Shown here piece after piece: positions 22,575 through 29,489 of a stretch of DNA of 29,489 bases (position 1 is the stretch's first letter; the number at the start of each line of letters is the position of its first letter). The position numbers and the translations under genes were made by a program. The notes beneath the pieces were generated by a model. That model was not told where the DNA came from and searched no databases. It saw nothing but the letters and a program-made list of their open reading frames with translations. Origin of the DNA: an uncultured Oscillibacter sp. (lineage in GTDB: Bacteria; Bacillota; Clostridia; Oscillospirales; Oscillospiraceae); contig NZ_UQXD01000029.1 in NCBI RefSeq assembly GCF_900544955.1, positions 1 to 29,489 on the forward strand, read 5' to 3'.

Positions 22575-23839
22575 TCCGCCGCCTCCTTTCCCCGCAGGAA
22601 ATACACCGTGTCCAGCGTCACGGTCTTCATGGCCGCAAAGACCCGCTCCGGCGTCACCTGGCGCACCTGCTCCGCCAGGTCCTCCGGCGTCTCGGACTGG
22701 CCGGTGGCGGCCTGTCCCAGGTAGAAGTTCTCCAGCTTGCCCTGAGAATCCCCCATGGAGGCGTAGGCGTTGAGCAGCGTGCTGCGGGCGCCCTCCATCT
22801 CCCAGTCCTCCAGGCACCCCTCCCGGACCGCCTCCAGCTGGGCCAGAATCTCGTCATAGGCCCTCTGGTAATTCTCAAACTCAATACCGGAGGAAACGGT
22901 GATGATCCCCTTTTGCCGGTGGTAGACGGAGGAGGCGTAGTAGCACAGGGACAGCTTTTCCCGCACGTTCAAAAAGAGCTTGGAGTTGCTGCTGCCGCCG
23001 AAGAGGGTGTTGCCCATCAGCAGCGCGGCGGTGTCCTCGCTGCCGCAGGCAAAGCCCATGCCCAGCTTCCCCTGGGTCACGTCCAGGGTGTCCACCACGG
23101 TGCGCACCTCCTGCCGGGCAGGGTGGGGCGCGGTGTCCGCAATGTCCTGGACGGCCTCCCGGGGGAGCGTGGCGAAGGCGGCGCGGAGGGCATGCTCTAC
23201 CCGCTCCCGCCCGGCGCTGCCGCTGTAAATCAGCTCCAGCCGGGCGGAGGCGGTCAGGTGGCCGTACAGGGTGTAGAGCTTGCGCAGCTGCACCCGCTCT
23301 GCGCTCTCCTCGTCGCCCAGGCGGCTGACGCCGTAGGGCTCCCCGGCGCACATCTCCCGCAGGAGGCGGCTGTCGGCGTAATCCCGCTTATCGTTGATGA
23401 GGCTGCGGATGGCGTCGATGAGGTTGGTCTTCTCCGTGTCAAAATAGGCGGGCACGAAGCGGCCCCGCTCCGTGGCGGGATCGCACACCAGCTCCCCCAG
23501 CAGCTCCGCCACCGGCTCCAGCAGCCGCTCCCCGCCGGGAACGAAGCTGTCGTCAATGAAGCTGGCGACGAAGCCCACGCACTGGTTCTCCCCCTTTTTC
23601 CGCACGGTATAGTCGATGCGGGCGCCGTAGAGCTGGTCCAGCCGGGCGGATAGGGCACCCATGTCCGGGCAGCTGACCGTGCCCCGCCGCAGCACCGCGG
23701 GCAGCAGGGCGCAGGCCGCGGCGGTCTCCTCCCGCAGGGGGGTGACGAACTGGGCGGAGAGCAGGCTGGTCTTAAACTTCCGCGCCGGCAGGCAGGTGAG
23801 GTACACGCCGTCGGCGAGTTTGGTCCTGGTCACTTCCAA
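22571..23839 (-). CDS. yfmF: YfmF-type M16 family protein, non-catalytic partner
   Basis: The product is 422 residues, with an M16 fold throughout. Where the zinc motif should be, it reads 'ACALLPAVLRRGT', with no HxxEH, so it is the inactive half of the heterodimer. The C-terminal half has the typical 'LFGGSSNSKLFLNVREKLSLCYYASS' stretch. It starts at a TTG (23839) with AAAGGAG 8 bases upstream. It is the first gene of the yfmF-yfmH-lgt-folD operon, with a strong promoter about 40 bases before it. Confidence 0.88.
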   Translation of the reverse strand: MEVTRTKLADGVYLTCLPARKFKTSLLSAQFVTPLREETAAACALLPAVLRRGTVSCPDMGALSARLDQLYGARIDYTVRKKGENQCVGFVASFIDDSFVPGGERLLEPVAELLGELVCDPATERGRFVPAYFDTEKTNLIDAIRSLINDKRDYADSRLLREMCAGEPYGVSRLGDEESAERVQLRKLYTLYGHLTASARLELIYSGSAGRERVEHALRAAFATLPREAVQDIADTAPHPARQEVRTVVDTLDVTQGKLGMGFACGSEDTAALLMGNTLFGGSSNSKLFLNVREKLSLCYYASSVYHRQKGIITVSSGIEFENYQRAYDEILAQLEAVREGCLEDWEMEGARSTLLNAYASMGDSQGKLENFYLGQAATGQSETPEDLAEQVRQVTPERVFAAMKTVTLDTVYFLRGKEAAE

Positions 23840-23875
23840 GGTCTCAACTCCTTTGTGGAATACGATACAGAAGGT

Positions 23876-23904
23876 ATTATAATATAGTTTCCCATGTATT
23901 TCAA
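23876..23904 (-). promoter_or_regulatory. Sigma-A promoter of the yfmF-yfmH-lgt-folD operon
   Basis: On the minus strand TTGAAA (23899-23904) and a consensus TATAAT (23876-23881) are 17 bases apart. Confidence 0.82.
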
Positions 23905-23931
23905 ACTATTTTCAAAAGCTGAAAACAGCCT

Positions 23932-23976
23932 GAGACGGACGGGGCGCGGCGTCCGCCGCCGCACCCCGCCCGTCTC
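23932..23976 (-). terminator. Probable terminator of the M19 dipeptidase gene
   Basis: A long GC-rich stem of about 20 bp (GAGACGG... paired with ...CCGTCTC, two wobble positions) starts within the dipeptidase stop codon. The minus-strand tail has TTTT only after a few bases, so the T-run is weak. The yfmF promoter begins 28 bases further on. Confidence 0.55.
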
Positions 23977-24937
23977 ATTCCAAAACCCGCAGAAAATTCT
24001 CCCGGGCGATCAGCTCCCGCTCCCGGCGGGTCATGCCGAACCGCTCCAGCCAGTAAAAGAGATTCCCCGTGCAGGAGCAATCCTCCAGCCCCGCCGCGCC
24101 CTCGTTTCCGGGGCCGAAAAACTCGCAGAAGTCGAAGCCGCAGGCCACGTGCTCCACCCCCATCACCTCCGCCATGTGGACGGCGTGACGGGCCAGGGTC
24201 TGGGCGGTCTGCTCCGCCGGGTCCGCGTGGACAAAGCCGTGGTACACGTTCAGCCCCACCACACCGCCGGTGTCCCGGATGGCCCGGAACTGGTCGTCCG
24301 TCAGGTTCCGGGCCGCCGGACACAGCCGCCGGCAGTTGGAGTGGGAGGCGATCACCGGCCCCCGGCACAGGTCCATCACCTCCCAGAAGCCCCCGTCGCC
24401 CAGGTGGGAGACGTCCACCAGCATCCCCAGCGCCTCCATCCGCCGCACCGCCTGCCGCCCCAGGTCCGTCAGGCCTTTTTTCGGGTCCCCGCCGGCCCCG
24501 GCGGCCAATTGGTTCTCCTCGTTCCAAGTCAGCATCCCTAGCCGGGCGCCAAAGGCGGCATAGCGGTCGATGCCCGAAAGGTCCCCGCCGATGGCGGCCA
24601 TGCCCTCAATGCCCAGGAAAGCATACCGCTTTCCGGCGGCCCGGGCCGCCGCTGCCTCCCCGGCGGTGCGCACCACCGAAAGCCAGGGGCACTCGGCAAA
24701 CTCCGCCAGGGCCGCGGCGCACATCCGCTCCGTCCGTGCGCTGTCGCTATCCGCCCCCGGCACTTCCTCCCAGAAGGTCTGGCCCTGCGCCGCGCTGGTC
24801 CACACCGCCAGCACCAGGCCCTCGATGTTCCCCGCCTGTAAGCGGGGGAGGTGATGCCGCTCCAGCACGTGGTCCTCCCCCGCCAAGCGGCGACGGGTCA
24901 CGTCGTACAACAGATCGGAATGTCCGTCAAAAATCAT
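23975..24937 (-). CDS. Membrane dipeptidase family (M19) metallopeptidase
   Basis: The product is 320 residues. The metal ligands of the renal-dipeptidase family are recognisable: 'FDGHSDLLYD' at the N-terminus (H6, D8), 'FLGIEGM' (bridging Glu), 'LVDVSHLGDGGFW' and 'VIASHSNCR'. The C-terminal 'GFDFCEFF' resembles the conserved 'GSDFDG' area. No signal peptide is visible, so it is cytoplasmic despite the family name. It hydrolyses dipeptides, possibly also D-amino-acid-containing ones. The ATG at 24937 has AAGGAG 8 bases upstream; the TTG two codons earlier is too close to it. Confidence 0.9.
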   Translation of the reverse strand: MIFDGHSDLLYDVTRRRLAGEDHVLERHHLPRLQAGNIEGLVLAVWTSAAQGQTFWEEVPGADSDSARTERMCAAALAEFAECPWLSVVRTAGEAAAARAAGKRYAFLGIEGMAAIGGDLSGIDRYAAFGARLGMLTWNEENQLAAGAGGDPKKGLTDLGRQAVRRMEALGMLVDVSHLGDGGFWEVMDLCRGPVIASHSNCRRLCPAARNLTDDQFRAIRDTGGVVGLNVYHGFVHADPAEQTAQTLARHAVHMAEVMGVEHVACGFDFCEFFGPGNEGAAGLEDCSCTGNLFYWLERFGMTRRERELIARENFLRVLE

Positions 24938-25001
24938 CGGCAACTCTCCTTCTTCCGCCCTCCGGAGCGCCCCGGCGCTGCGGCTCTTCCCCTATACCTA
25001 T

Positions 25002-25047
25002 TCGCCGCCGGGGCGGGTATGCGGCGCCCCCGGCGTTTTTTTCAGTA
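25002..25047 (+). other. Hairpin followed by seven T in the dipeptidase upstream region
   Basis: On plus, CGCCGGGGCG pairs with CGCCCCCGGCG (one bulged base) and runs into seven T, the look of a terminator. No plus-strand gene precedes it. On the minus strand it falls in the dipeptidase leader right after the promoter. Nearby, 25081-25098 is an 18-base perfect palindrome centred on GGGCCC. Nothing else is seen in 24938-25152 besides the dipeptidase promoter. Confidence 0.5.
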
Positions 25048-25072
25048 TAGCCCTTTTCCTCCCCCGGCGCAA
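25044..25072 (-). promoter_or_regulatory. Candidate sigma-A promoter of the M19 dipeptidase gene
   Basis: On the minus strand TTGCGC (25067-25072) and TATACT (25044-25049) are 17 bases apart; the leader would be about 100 bases and contain a GC-rich hairpin. Confidence 0.55.
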
Positions 25073-25152
25073 CCCCGCCCGCCGCAGGGCCCTGCGGCGA
25101 AAACCCCTCCGGAATTTTTTCGCCGTTCCCGCTGTTTCTTTCATTTTTTCCC

Positions 25153-25181
25153 TTGACTTTTCAAAAGAATTCCTGTAAACT
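25153..25181 (+). promoter_or_regulatory. Sigma-A promoter of the ylxM-ffh block
   Basis: TTGACT (25153-25158) and TAAACT (25176-25181) are 17 bases apart. The leader carries an inverted repeat, TGTAAAG (25191-25197) / CTTTACA (25206-25212), just before the ribosome site. Confidence 0.75.
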
Positions 25182-25227
25182 AATTCGTGTTGTAAAGGCT
25201 GACAGCTTTACAGAGAGGAGCGATCCC

Positions 25228-25593
25228 TTGAAAAATCAGACTTACCGCATGACCATGCTCTTCGATTTTTATGGAGAACTCCTGACGGATCGGCAGAAGG
25301 AATTCTTCGACCTCTATTATAATGAGGACCTCTCCCTGGCGGAAATCGCGGAAAACGCGGGCATCTCCCGCCAGGGCGTCCGGGATGTCATCGTCCGGGC
25401 GGAGGCCGCCATGCAGGAGGTGGAGGACAAGACCGGCATCATCAAGCGCTTCGAGGCCCAGCGGCCCCACCTGGAGGCCGCAGCCGACGCCGCCGCCGAA
25501 ATCAAGACCATCAACTACCGCCGGTATGAGGACCCCCGGCTCACGGAGCTGGCGGACCTCATCATCGGGGAGATCACCGCTTTGAAGGAATAA
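25228..25593 (+). CDS. ylxM: YlxM/p13-like helix-turn-helix protein of the SRP operon
   Basis: The product is 121 residues. It matches the YlxM family, a sigma-factor region-4-like helix-turn-helix protein encoded next to ffh in many Firmicutes: 'LLFDFYGELLTDRQKEFFDLYYNEDLSLAEIAENAGISRQGVRDVIVRAE'-like sequence fills residues about 10-60. A charged helical C-terminal half follows. Its exact role is unclear; in streptococci it modulates SRP GTPase activity. TTG at 25228 is the start, with GAGAGGAG 7 bases upstream; the longer frame would begin in the promoter. The stop is 3 bases before the ffh start. Confidence 0.9.
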   Translation: MKNQTYRMTMLFDFYGELLTDRQKEFFDLYYNEDLSLAEIAENAGISRQGVRDVIVRAEAAMQEVEDKTGIIKRFEAQRPHLEAAADAAAEIKTINYRRYEDPRLTELADLIIGEITALKE

Positions 25594-25596
25594 AAC

Positions 25597-26952
25597 ATGG
25601 CATTTGAAGGACTCACCGAAAAACTGAACGCCACATTCAAGCGCCTGCGGGGCAAGGGCCGCCTGACGGAAAACGACGTCCGGGAGGCCATGCGGGAGGT
25701 CCGCCTGGCCCTGCTGGAGGCGGACGTGGGCTACAAGGTGGTCAAGGACTTTGTGTCCGCCGTCACAGAGCGGGCCATCGGCGCCGACGTGCTGGACAGC
25801 CTCACCCCCGCCCAGCAGGTCATCAAGATCGTCAACGAGGAGCTGACGAACCTGATGGGCGGCGCCAACGCCAAGCTCTCCATGGCCAACAACGGCCCCA
25901 CCGTCGTGATGATGGTGGGCCTCCAGGGCGCCGGCAAGACCACCACCACCGCCAAGCTGGCGGGGCTGATGCGCCGCCAGTACACCAAGCGCCCCCTGCT
26001 GGCGGCCTGCGACGTCTACCGCCCCGCCGCCATCGAACAGCTGAAGGTGGTGGGCGGCCAGCTGGACCTGCCGGTGTTTGAGGAGGGCCAGGGCGACCCG
26101 GTCCAAATCGCGGAGAACGCCCTCCGCCACGCCCGGGACCACGGCAGCGACATGGTGTTTCTGGACACCGCCGGCCGGCTCCATGTGGACGAGGCGCTGA
26201 TGGACGAGCTCAAGCGGATGAAGGCCGCCGTCCGTCCCCATGAGATTCTGCTGGTGGTGGACGCCATGACCGGCCAGGACGCGGTGAACGCCGCCGCCGC
26301 CTTTGACGAGGCCCTGGGCATCGACGGCGTGGTGCTCACCAAGCTGGACGGCGACGCCCGGGGTGGTGCCGCCCTCTCCATCCGGGCCGCCACCGGCAAG
26401 CCCATCAAATTCGTGGGCACCGGCGAAAAGCTGGATATGATCGAGCCCTTCCATCCCGACCGCATGGCCTCCCGCATTCTGGGCATGGGCGACATGCTGT
26501 CCTTCATCGAAAAGGCCCAGGCCAACTACGACGAAAAGCAGGCCGCCAAGCTGGAGGAGAAGCTGAAAAAGAACCGCTTCACCCTCCAGGACTACTTCGA
26601 GCAGCTCCAGCAGATCCGGGGCATGGGCGATTTGAGCCAATTGGCGGGCATGATGCCCGGCAACCTGGGCAAGCAGCTCCAGGGCGCCACCATCGACGAC
26701 AAGGCCCTGGCCCACACGGAGGCCATCATTCTCTCCATGACCCCCCTGGAGCGGGAAAACCCCCAGATTCTGGGCGCCAGCCGCAAGCGGCGCATCGCCG
26801 CGGGCTGCGGGCTGCAGGTGGTGGACGTGAACCGGCTGCTCAAGCAGTTTGAGATGATGCAGCAGCTGACCCGGCAGTTTTCCAAGGGCCGGGCGCCCAA
26901 GGGCGGTAAGGGCCCCATGTTCGGCTTCGGCCGCAAGCAGCGGTTCAAATAA
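25597..26952 (+). CDS. ffh: Signal recognition particle protein (SRP54 homologue)
   Basis: The product is 451 residues. An N-terminal helical bundle is followed by the SRP GTPase domain: P-loop 'GLQGAGKTT' (108-116), 'DTAGRLHVDE', 'TKLDGDARGG' and 'GTGEKLD'. The Met-rich M domain covers residues about 325-435 ('GMGDLSQLAGMMPGN', 'MTPLERENPQIL', 'SRKRRIAAGCG'), binding 4.5S RNA and signal sequences. It delivers nascent membrane and secreted proteins to FtsY. It begins 3 bases after ylxM, and rpsP follows after 70 bases without a visible terminator. Confidence 0.97.
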   Translation: MAFEGLTEKLNATFKRLRGKGRLTENDVREAMREVRLALLEADVGYKVVKDFVSAVTERAIGADVLDSLTPAQQVIKIVNEELTNLMGGANAKLSMANNGPTVVMMVGLQGAGKTTTTAKLAGLMRRQYTKRPLLAACDVYRPAAIEQLKVVGGQLDLPVFEEGQGDPVQIAENALRHARDHGSDMVFLDTAGRLHVDEALMDELKRMKAAVRPHEILLVVDAMTGQDAVNAAAAFDEALGIDGVVLTKLDGDARGGAALSIRAATGKPIKFVGTGEKLDMIEPFHPDRMASRILGMGDMLSFIEKAQANYDEKQAAKLEEKLKKNRFTLQDYFEQLQQIRGMGDLSQLAGMMPGNLGKQLQGATIDDKALAHTEAIILSMTPLERENPQILGASRKRRIAAGCGLQVVDVNRLLKQFEMMQQLTRQFSKGRAPKGGKGPMFGFGRKQRFK

Positions 26953-27022
26953 CACAACGGATATAAGTGCTTCGCATTTATAGATAAATCAAAATTTTAC
27001 AACAACTTTGGAGGTACACATC

Positions 27023-27262
27023 ATGGTTAAGATCAGACTGCGCCGCATGGGCGCCAAGAAGGCTCCCTTCTACCGGGTTGTCGTCGCCGACTCCCGCTTC
27101 CCCCGGGACGGCCGCTTCATCGAGGAGATCGGCACGTACAATCCCTGCGTCTCTCCCGCCGCCATCAAGATCGACACGGAGCGGGCCCAGGCCTGGATCA
27201 AGTCCGGCGCCCAGCCCACCGACACTGTCAGAGCTCTGCTGAAAAAAGTGGAAGTCCTCTGA
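27023..27262 (+). CDS. rpsP: 30S ribosomal protein S16
   Basis: The product is 79 residues, the typical short bacterial S16: 'MVKIRLRRMGAKKAPFYRVV', 'DSRFPRDGRFIEEIGTYNP' and a C-terminal 'AQAWIKSGAQPTDTVRALL'. It supports assembly of the 30S body. GGAGG lies 8 bases before the ATG at 27023; an upstream in-frame start overlaps the ribosome site. Its stop codon is the first part of a hairpin that covers the khpA ribosome site. Confidence 0.97.
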   Translation: MVKIRLRRMGAKKAPFYRVVVADSRFPRDGRFIEEIGTYNPCVSPAAIKIDTERAQAWIKSGAQPTDTVRALLKKVEVL

Positions 27263-27277
27263 TCCGGAGGCCGGATC
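27261..27277 (+). promoter_or_regulatory. Hairpin sequestering the khpA ribosome-binding site
   Basis: GATCCGG and CCGGATC are perfect complements around an AGG loop. The stem plus loop contain the GGAGG ribosome site of khpA, and the ATG follows directly at 27278. The left arm starts in the rpsP TGA, so a ribosome finishing rpsP would open it. Translational coupling is inferred. Confidence 0.6.
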
Positions 27278-27508
27278 ATGAAAGACTTGCTGCTCTATAT
27301 CGCCAGAAACCTCGTGGACGATCCTGACGCTGTGACCGTAACGGAGATCCAGGGGGACCAGGAGCTGACGTTGGAGCTGCGCGTCGCCCCCGACGACATG
27401 GGCAAGGTCATTGGCCGTCAGGGCCGCATTGCAAAGGAGATCCGGACCGTGGTCCGCTCCTACGCCCAGCGCACCGGCGTCAAGGTTTCCGTGGATATTG
27501 TGGATTGA
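27278..27508 (+). CDS. khpA: KH-domain RNA-binding protein KhpA (YlqC)
   Basis: The product is 76 residues consisting of one KH domain. The GxxG loop is GRQG in 'MGKVIGRQGRIAKEIRTVV' (residues about 44-62). KhpA usually pairs with KhpB/Jag in Gram-positives and affects cell division and RNA metabolism. It is conserved between rpsP and rimM in Firmicutes. It is followed by a strong terminator at 27542-27576. Confidence 0.95.
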   Translation: MKDLLLYIARNLVDDPDAVTVTEIQGDQELTLELRVAPDDMGKVIGRQGRIAKEIRTVVRSYAQRTGVKVSVDIVD

Positions 27509-27541
27509 CCTCCGGGAGGAGCAGCCTCTCCCCGGACGCGC

Positions 27542-27576
27542 AAGAGGGTCCAGGCCGTCGGCCTGGACCCTCTTTT
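27542..27576 (+). terminator. Terminator after khpA
   Basis: A perfect 15-bp stem (AAGAGGGTCCAGGCC with GGCCTGGACCCTCTT, loop GTC) runs into TTTT. It splits the usual rpsP-khpA-rimM-trmD series into two transcription units. Confidence 0.9.
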
Positions 27577-27651
27577 CCGCCCGCCCGCTCAGCGGTCCAC
27601 CAGGCGGAGGACCTCCGCCTGGCCAAACAGCGCCACCGCCGCAACCCCCTC

Positions 27652-27680
27652 TTGCCTCTCCCGGCAAAACAGGCTATACT
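27652..27680 (+). promoter_or_regulatory. Sigma-A promoter of rimM-trmD
   Basis: TTGCCT (27652-27657) and TATACT (27675-27680) are 17 bases apart, about 30 bases before the rimM start. Confidence 0.75.
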
Positions 27681-27712
27681 ATCCTCAAACCACACAAAAG
27701 GAGACACGCTCC

Positions 27713-28219
27713 ATGAAATTGGAAACCATCCAAGTCGGCCGCATCGTCAACGCCCACGGCATCCGGGGCGAGGTCCGGGTCCAGCCCCGGGACGCCGATC
27801 CGGCCTTTCTGACGCAGTTCCCCACCTTTTTGCTGGACGGCCGCCCCGTCACCCCCACCGCCTGCCACGTCCACAAGAGCGTGGTGCTGATGAAGCTGCC
27901 CGGCGTGGACGACATGGACGCCGCCCTGGCCCTGAAAAACAAGGACCTCTTCATCCGCCGGGCCGACGCCCATCTGCCGGAGGGAACCTGCTTTGATGAC
28001 GAGCTGCTGGGCATGGCGGTCTACGACGCCGAGACCGGCGCCCGCCTGGGGGAGCTGATCCAGGTGGAGAACTACCCCGCCCACAAGGTCTACACCGTCC
28101 GGGGGGAGCGGGAGTACCTGATTCCCGCCGTGAAGGACGCCTTCATCCACTCCGTAAACCTGGAGGAAAACCGGATGGAGGTCCACGTATGGGAGGGGCT
28201 GGCCACCGATGAACATTGA
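27713..28219 (+). CDS. rimM: Ribosome maturation factor RimM
   Basis: The product is 168 residues, the usual size. The N-terminal barrel has 'VGRIVNAHGIRGEVRVQP' (about 6-24), and the C-terminal PRC-like barrel has 'LGMAVYDAETGARLGELIQV', 'YTVRGEREYLIPAVKDAFI' and 'MEVHVWEGL'. It binds S19 and helps assemble the 30S head. AAAGGAG lies 9 bases before the ATG. Its end overlaps the trmD start by 11 bases. Confidence 0.95.
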   Translation: MKLETIQVGRIVNAHGIRGEVRVQPRDADPAFLTQFPTFLLDGRPVTPTACHVHKSVVLMKLPGVDDMDAALALKNKDLFIRRADAHLPEGTCFDDELLGMAVYDAETGARLGELIQVENYPAHKVYTVRGEREYLIPAVKDAFIHSVNLEENRMEVHVWEGLATDEH

Positions 28220-28976
28220 CATTTTGACCCTGTTTCCCGAATCCGTGGACGCCGTGCTGAACGTCAGCATCCTGGGCCGGGCCCAGGAGCGGGGGTACAT
28301 CGCCATCCGCACCCACCAAATCCGCGCCTACACCACCAACAAGCAGATGCAGGTGGACGACTATCCCTACGGCGGGGGCCGGGGGGCCGTCATGCAGGCG
28401 GACCCGCTCTACCGCTGCTGGGCCCATGTGGTGGAGACCCACGGCCCCGGCCGCACCATCTTCCTCTCCCCCTGCGGCCGGACCTTCAACCAGGAGATCG
28501 CCAGGGAGCTGAAGGCGCGCTACGACCACCTGATTCTGGTCTGCGGCCACTACGAGGGCGTGGACCAGCGCTTCATCGACGCGTGCGTGGACGAGGAGCT
28601 GAGCGTGGGGGACTTCGTGCTCACCGGCGGCGAAATCCCCGCTATGGCCGTGGCGGACGCGGTGTGCCGCATGGTGCCCGGCGTGCTGCCGGACGAGACC
28701 TGCTTCCAGGAGGAGTCCCACTGGAACGGCCTTCTGGAGTACCCCCAGTACTCCCGCCCGGCGGTGTGGCACGACCGGCCGGTGCCGGACGTTCTCCTCT
28801 CCGGCGACCACGGCAAGGTGGCCGCCTGGCGGCAGAAGGAGAGCTACAAGCGGACCATGCGCCGCCGCCCAGACCTGTTCGCCCGGTTCGACGAGAGCCA
28901 GCTCACCACCAAGACGGAGCGGAAAATCCTCCAGGAGGCCCGGGAGGAGCTGGCGGCGGAGGTGGCGGACCCGTGA
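28209..28976 (+). CDS. trmD: tRNA (guanine37-N1)-methyltransferase
   Basis: The product is 255 residues. It is a SPOUT-class enzyme methylating G37 next to the anticodon with S-adenosylmethionine. 'MNIDILTLFPE', 'PYGGGRGAVMQADPLYR', the knot-region 'LVCGHYEGVDQRF' and 'VLTGGEIPAMAVADAVCRMVPGVL', and 'HWNGLLEYPQYSRP' are all conserved. The start lies inside the last codons of rimM, giving translational coupling. The stop overlaps a downstream GTG (GTGA) of the broken frame that follows. Confidence 0.97.
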   Translation: MNIDILTLFPESVDAVLNVSILGRAQERGYIAIRTHQIRAYTTNKQMQVDDYPYGGGRGAVMQADPLYRCWAHVVETHGPGRTIFLSPCGRTFNQEIARELKARYDHLILVCGHYEGVDQRFIDACVDEELSVGDFVLTGGEIPAMAVADAVCRMVPGVLPDETCFQEESHWNGLLEYPQYSRPAVWHDRPVPDVLLSGDHGKVAAWRQKESYKRTMRRRPDLFARFDESQLTTKTERKILQEAREELAAEVADP

Positions 28977-29471
28977 GACGGCATAACAGGCTGCTGCTTT
29001 TGGCAGCGGCGGGCGCGCTCCTGCTGGTGGCGGCCGCTGCGCTGCTGCCCTTCGCCCGGCGGGTTTTCCGCTGTGGAATACCGGCTGGATGACCCGGGCT
29101 GCGCCGTGGCCCGCACGGTCCGCATCCAGGGCTATGACACCCGGAACCTGTTGGGCCGCGGGCGCTTTGAGGGCACCCTCCAGGTCTCCGGCATCGACAC
29201 CGGAGCGTTTCAAACCGCCCATGCGGCGTTCCCCGTCTCCCCAGGCACCGCCAACGTCTGATATGCGGAGCCCAACGGCTATCGCGCTCCCCAGGAGATC
29301 TTCTCCCTCTCGGCGGAGCGGGACTGGAGCGCCGTCGCCCTTCTGCTGCTGGATGGGCCGCCGGAGGACGGCGGCGGCTGGACGGGCCGCGTCCTGGTCA
29401 GCGGGCCACCGGACCGGGAGGCCGCCCTGGCTCTGGCGGAGAGGCTCGCCGCCCTGCCCCCTGTTCCTTGA
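28973..29471 (+). pseudogene. Broken frame for a small membrane-anchored protein after trmD
   Basis: A GTG overlapping the trmD stop (GTGA) opens a frame with a clear N-terminal hydrophobic helix ('LLLLAAAGALLLVAAAALLPF'), which stops at 29090-29092. The protein-like sequence continues in another frame ('VEYRLDDPGCAVARTVRIQGYD') from about 29067, so one base is out of phase near 29066. That second frame hits a TGA at 29259-29261 and then resumes in the same frame ('YAEPNGYRAPQEIFSLSAERDW') to a TGA at 29469-29471. Repaired, it would be about 165 residues: one membrane anchor plus an exported domain. I do not recognise the family. Two lesions suggest decay; assembly error is the main alternative. 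Confidence 0.6.
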
Positions 29472-29489
29472 ACGAATCTGCCCCACCCG

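Noticed and set aside
25153..25593. YlxM starting 25 codons earlier
   Set aside because: The earlier start coincides with the -35 box of the promoter and lacks a ribosome site; TTG at 25228 has GAGAGGAG.

Overview
The window is a GC-rich bacterial chromosome segment in which most codons end in G or C. It fits an anaerobic, Gram-positive, gut-type Clostridia, most likely Oscillospiraceae (Oscillibacter/Flavonifractor/Lawsonibacter-like). The assignment is inferred from several features: an NfnAB-type bifurcating oxidoreductase, a YgeY/YgeW/carbamate kinase cluster, YfmF/YfmH, DUF4230, a zinc-ribbon threonine synthase, strong GGAGG ribosome sites, many TTG/GTG starts, and sigma-A promoters that stand out as AT-rich islands. 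No rRNA, tRNA, CRISPR array, phage gene or insertion sequence was seen.

Layout. 1-72: C-terminal scrap of an S-layer-homology-type protein. 151-4584: DUF4230 protein, nfnB-nfnA and a Crp/Fnr-type regulator on the minus strand, with a CBS-pair protein diverging on plus. 4633-6737 (minus): threonine synthase and a small putative lipoprotein whose start is out of frame. 6796-18152: the accessory core. A YheO/PAS-type regulator and a fold-type II PLP enzyme are transcribed leftward. Diverging from them are ygeY, ygeW and a carbamate kinase, then a four-gene BMP-family ABC importer (binding lipoprotein, double ATPase, two permeases). 18153-18698: a 545-base gene-free stretch holding a degenerate tandem repeat between two related hairpins. 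18699-19337: PAP2-family membrane protein. 19390-23839 (minus): yfmF-yfmH-lgt-folD operon. 23975-24937 (minus): M19 dipeptidase. 25228-28976: the conserved ylxM-ffh-rpsP-khpA block and then rimM-trmD. 28973-29471: a broken reading frame.

How the genes may work together. YgeY, YgeW and carbamate kinase belong to the set linked in gut bacteria to anaerobic purine/uric acid (ureide) breakdown. YgeW would phosphorolyse a carbamoyl (ureido) intermediate, carbamate kinase would recover ATP from carbamoyl phosphate, YgeY would hydrolyse an amide-type intermediate, and a PLP lyase would deaminate the resulting amino acid. The canonical lyase (YgeX/DpaL) is absent here. A different, roughly 490-residue PLP enzyme takes its place, co-transcribed with the regulator, and a nucleoside/nucleobase-class importer sits directly downstream. 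This looks like a compact uptake-plus-catabolism locus with a non-canonical lyase, and it is the most interesting part of the window. Secondary points are a shared upstream element at the Crp-type regulator and nfnAB promoters, a perfect 26-base inverted repeat on the importer promoter, and a hairpin that hides the khpA ribosome site.
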